This document shows, in pieces, positions 63,004 through 64,000 of a DNA stretch of 64,000 nucleotides. Location of the stretch: NCBI RefSeq assembly GCF_000381825.1, contig NZ_KB907124.1:1-64000 (forward strand). Reading direction: 5' to 3'. Positions within the stretch are counted from its first letter, which is position 1. Each line of letters opens with the position of its first letter. The translations under genes were made by a program, and so were the position numbers. The DNA is from Thioalkalivibrio sp. ALJT. GTDB lineage: Bacteria; Pseudomonadota; Gammaproteobacteria; Ectothiorhodospirales; Ectothiorhodospiraceae. The notes under the pieces were generated by a model. The model was not told where the DNA came from. It worked only from the letters and a program-made list of their open reading frames with translations, and searched no databases.

Positions 63004-63770
63004 GTGCGTTGTACCAGGGGGCGTACGCGGGAGAAGCCACCATCCACGGACAGCACTTGCCCGGTCACCCAGGCAGCCGCATCGGACAGCAGCCAGTTCG
63101 CGGCGCGGGCGATGTCGTCGGCCTCGCCGTAGCGCTGCAGCGGGTATTGTGCAGCGATTTGGGCCTCGGCATTACGCGCCGCGAACAGATGTTCGGTGGC
63201 CCCAGTCCGGGTCAGCCCCGGGGCAATGCCGTTGATGCGCAGCCCCTGGGCGGAATAGGTGGCTGCGGCGGCCGGGATCAGGCTGGCAATGGCGCCCTTG
63301 GCCATGGCGATGGCCTCGTGATTGGAGATCCCGATCTGCGCGACCACCGAGCTGAACAGGACCGCGCTGCCCGCGGGTGCGTCAGCCTGCAGCCGCGCCC
63401 GGACCCAGGCGCGGAGAGTGAAGAAGGCGCTGTCCTGGTTGGCGGCCACGCAGTCTCGATACTGGCGATCGGTAGTGCGGTGCAGGGGCGCCAGCAGAGC
63501 GCTTCCGACACCGTGGGCGAGACAGTCCGGGGCGGTTCCGAAATGTTCCGAGGTGGCCTGCACCGCTTCGTCGGCACCCTCCGGGGTGCTGGTGTCCGCG
63601 TCGATGGCGATGGCTTCAAGTCCGGCCGGAAGCGTTGCGGCGAGTTCGGCCAGGGTGGTTGCGTCGCGTGCGACCAGTGCGGCGCGGTCACGCCCGGGCT
63701 GGAGTTGTCCCAGCAGGGCGCGGGCGATACCGCCGGTGGCGCCGGTGATCAGCAGGGTCCGGTAGCTCAT
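63000..63770 (-). CDS. SDR-family protein lacking the catalytic tyrosine
   Basis: A 256-aa Rossmann protein with TLLITGATGGIARALL, NGIAPGLTRTGATEHLF and a terminal SDGG-like LSVDGGF. The expected Tyr-x3-Lys active site reads IAMAK (within NHEAIAMAKGAIA), so the Tyr is an Ile while the Lys and upstream SSVVAQ Ser remain. It may have altered or no dehydrogenase activity. The 4-nt overlap with the FAD oxidoreductase shows an operon. The start MSYRTLLI at 63770 follows an AGGA motif; the frame upstream is not conserved. Confidence 0.87.
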   Translation of the reverse strand: MSYRTLLITGATGGIARALLGQLQPGRDRAALVARDATTLAELAATLPAGLEAIAIDADTSTPEGADEAVQATSEHFGTAPDCLAHGVGSALLAPLHRTTDRQYRDCVAANQDSAFFTLRAWVRARLQADAPAGSAVLFSSVVAQIGISNHEAIAMAKGAIASLIPAAAATYSAQGLRINGIAPGLTRTGATEHLFAARNAEAQIAAQYPLQRYGEADDIARAANWLLSDAAAWVTGQVLSVDGGFSRVRPLVQRT

Positions 63771-63830
63771 GGCGGCGGGTCCTGTTGGTAGGTGAAGGGG
63801 CAGGCGCAGGGTCACACCCGTAAACAAGAG

Positions 63831-64000
63831 CTATGGCCGGTCGAAACCCCGCAAGTTCCCCTGGGCCCAAGCGTCGGAACCGGGCGCAATGGGCAGGGTC
63901 TGTCGATGAGGGCGTTGGCCCCAGTGCGCGCTTGTGTCGAGGCCGGCACGTATGGCGATCACCATTCGGGGTGTCTGCGGCAGCCAGAATCGCAGCGCCA
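63831..64000 (-). CDS. Possible C-terminus of a further gene entering from beyond the window
   Basis: On the minus strand a frame is open from the window edge to a TAG at 63831 and gives 56 residues including LRFWLPQTPRMVIAIRAG, DTSAHWGQRP and a terminal GNLRGFDRP. It has three tryptophans and moderate codon bias, and would end 60 nt before the SDR start, as expected for an upstream operon member. No family is recognised. A second frame is also open here, so this call is tentative. Confidence 0.3.
   Translation of the reverse strand, partial: ALRFWLPQTPRMVIAIRAGLDTSAHWGQRPHRQTLPIAPGSDAWAQGNLRGFDRP

Overview
The window is about 64 kb of high-GC (roughly 64-65 % by eye), densely coding chromosome from a gammaproteobacterium. 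Gene order such as queA-tgt-yajC-secD-secF, surE-pcm-yqaA-nlpD-rpoS and mrcB-(TPR)-yoaA-tsaB-truD is typical of Gammaproteobacteria. Several products (FadL-type porin beside a secreted DUF302-like protein, DUF1538/PII-like/CBS module, RibBA with a decayed RibB half) recall Ectothiorhodospiraceae-like sulfur oxidisers such as Thioalkalivibrio. That assignment is inference from protein flavour; no rRNA is present. No prophage, IS element, plasmid gene or CRISPR array was found.

Layout. 1-6.8 kb: a cell-surface adhesion module (C-terminus of a large RTX adhesin, a 109-aa unknown, LapD, LapG, and a TolC-family exporter). 6.8-13 kb: tRNA-Thr and tRNA-Leu, tRNA queuosine modification (queA, tgt) and the Sec accessory genes yajC-secD-secF. 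13-16.6 kb: small envelope or unknown proteins on the minus strand (DUF302, NlpC/P60 lipoprotein, DUF4412-like, kinase/ATPase fusion). 16.7-23.4 kb: a tightly overlapping operon with PBP1B, a TPR lipoprotein, YoaA helicase, TsaB and TruD. 23.4-24.7 kb: a short LOV photoreceptor and a periplasmic haem protein whose promoter carries a CarH/LitR-type direct repeat. 24.9-29.6 kb: Smr protein, then surE-pcm-yqaA-nlpD-rpoS. 29.6-34 kb: alanine aminotransferase, homoserine dehydrogenase and threonine synthase. 34-37 kb: an unusual flavin/pyrimidine gene set (stand-alone RibD reductase domain, RibBA with degenerate RibB, creatininase-family hydrolase).

37-42.4 kb: FkbM methyltransferase, ChaN-PDZ protein, M1-like peptidase, HIT protein and an OmpW porin with an FNR-like site. 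42.4-45.5 kb: an SDR, then the DUF1538 membrane protein/PII-like/CBS operon. 45.6-47.7 kb: a PAS-PAS-GGDEF cyclase and a methyltransferase. 47.9-53.9 kb: a complete GDP-L-fucose operon (manB, manC, gmd, fcl) ending in a GT10 fucosyltransferase. 54.1-57.3 kb: a lone dnaE2 with a LexA box. 57.3-60.5 kb: an AT-richer stretch with a FadL-type porin and a secreted unknown. 60.8-64 kb: a photolyase-like protein with reversed domain order, an FAD oxidoreductase and an SDR, resembling the light/singlet-oxygen-induced gene sets of other proteobacteria.

Themes. c-di-GMP (LapD, a diguanylate cyclase) is available to control adhesin retention. Light sensing and photoprotection appear twice (LOV/CarH-like operator; photolyase-FAD-SDR cluster). 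A dispersed intergenic element with the core CGCAAAAGCG lies near tolC, rpoS, ompW and dnaE2/fadL and has no explanation from the annotated genes.
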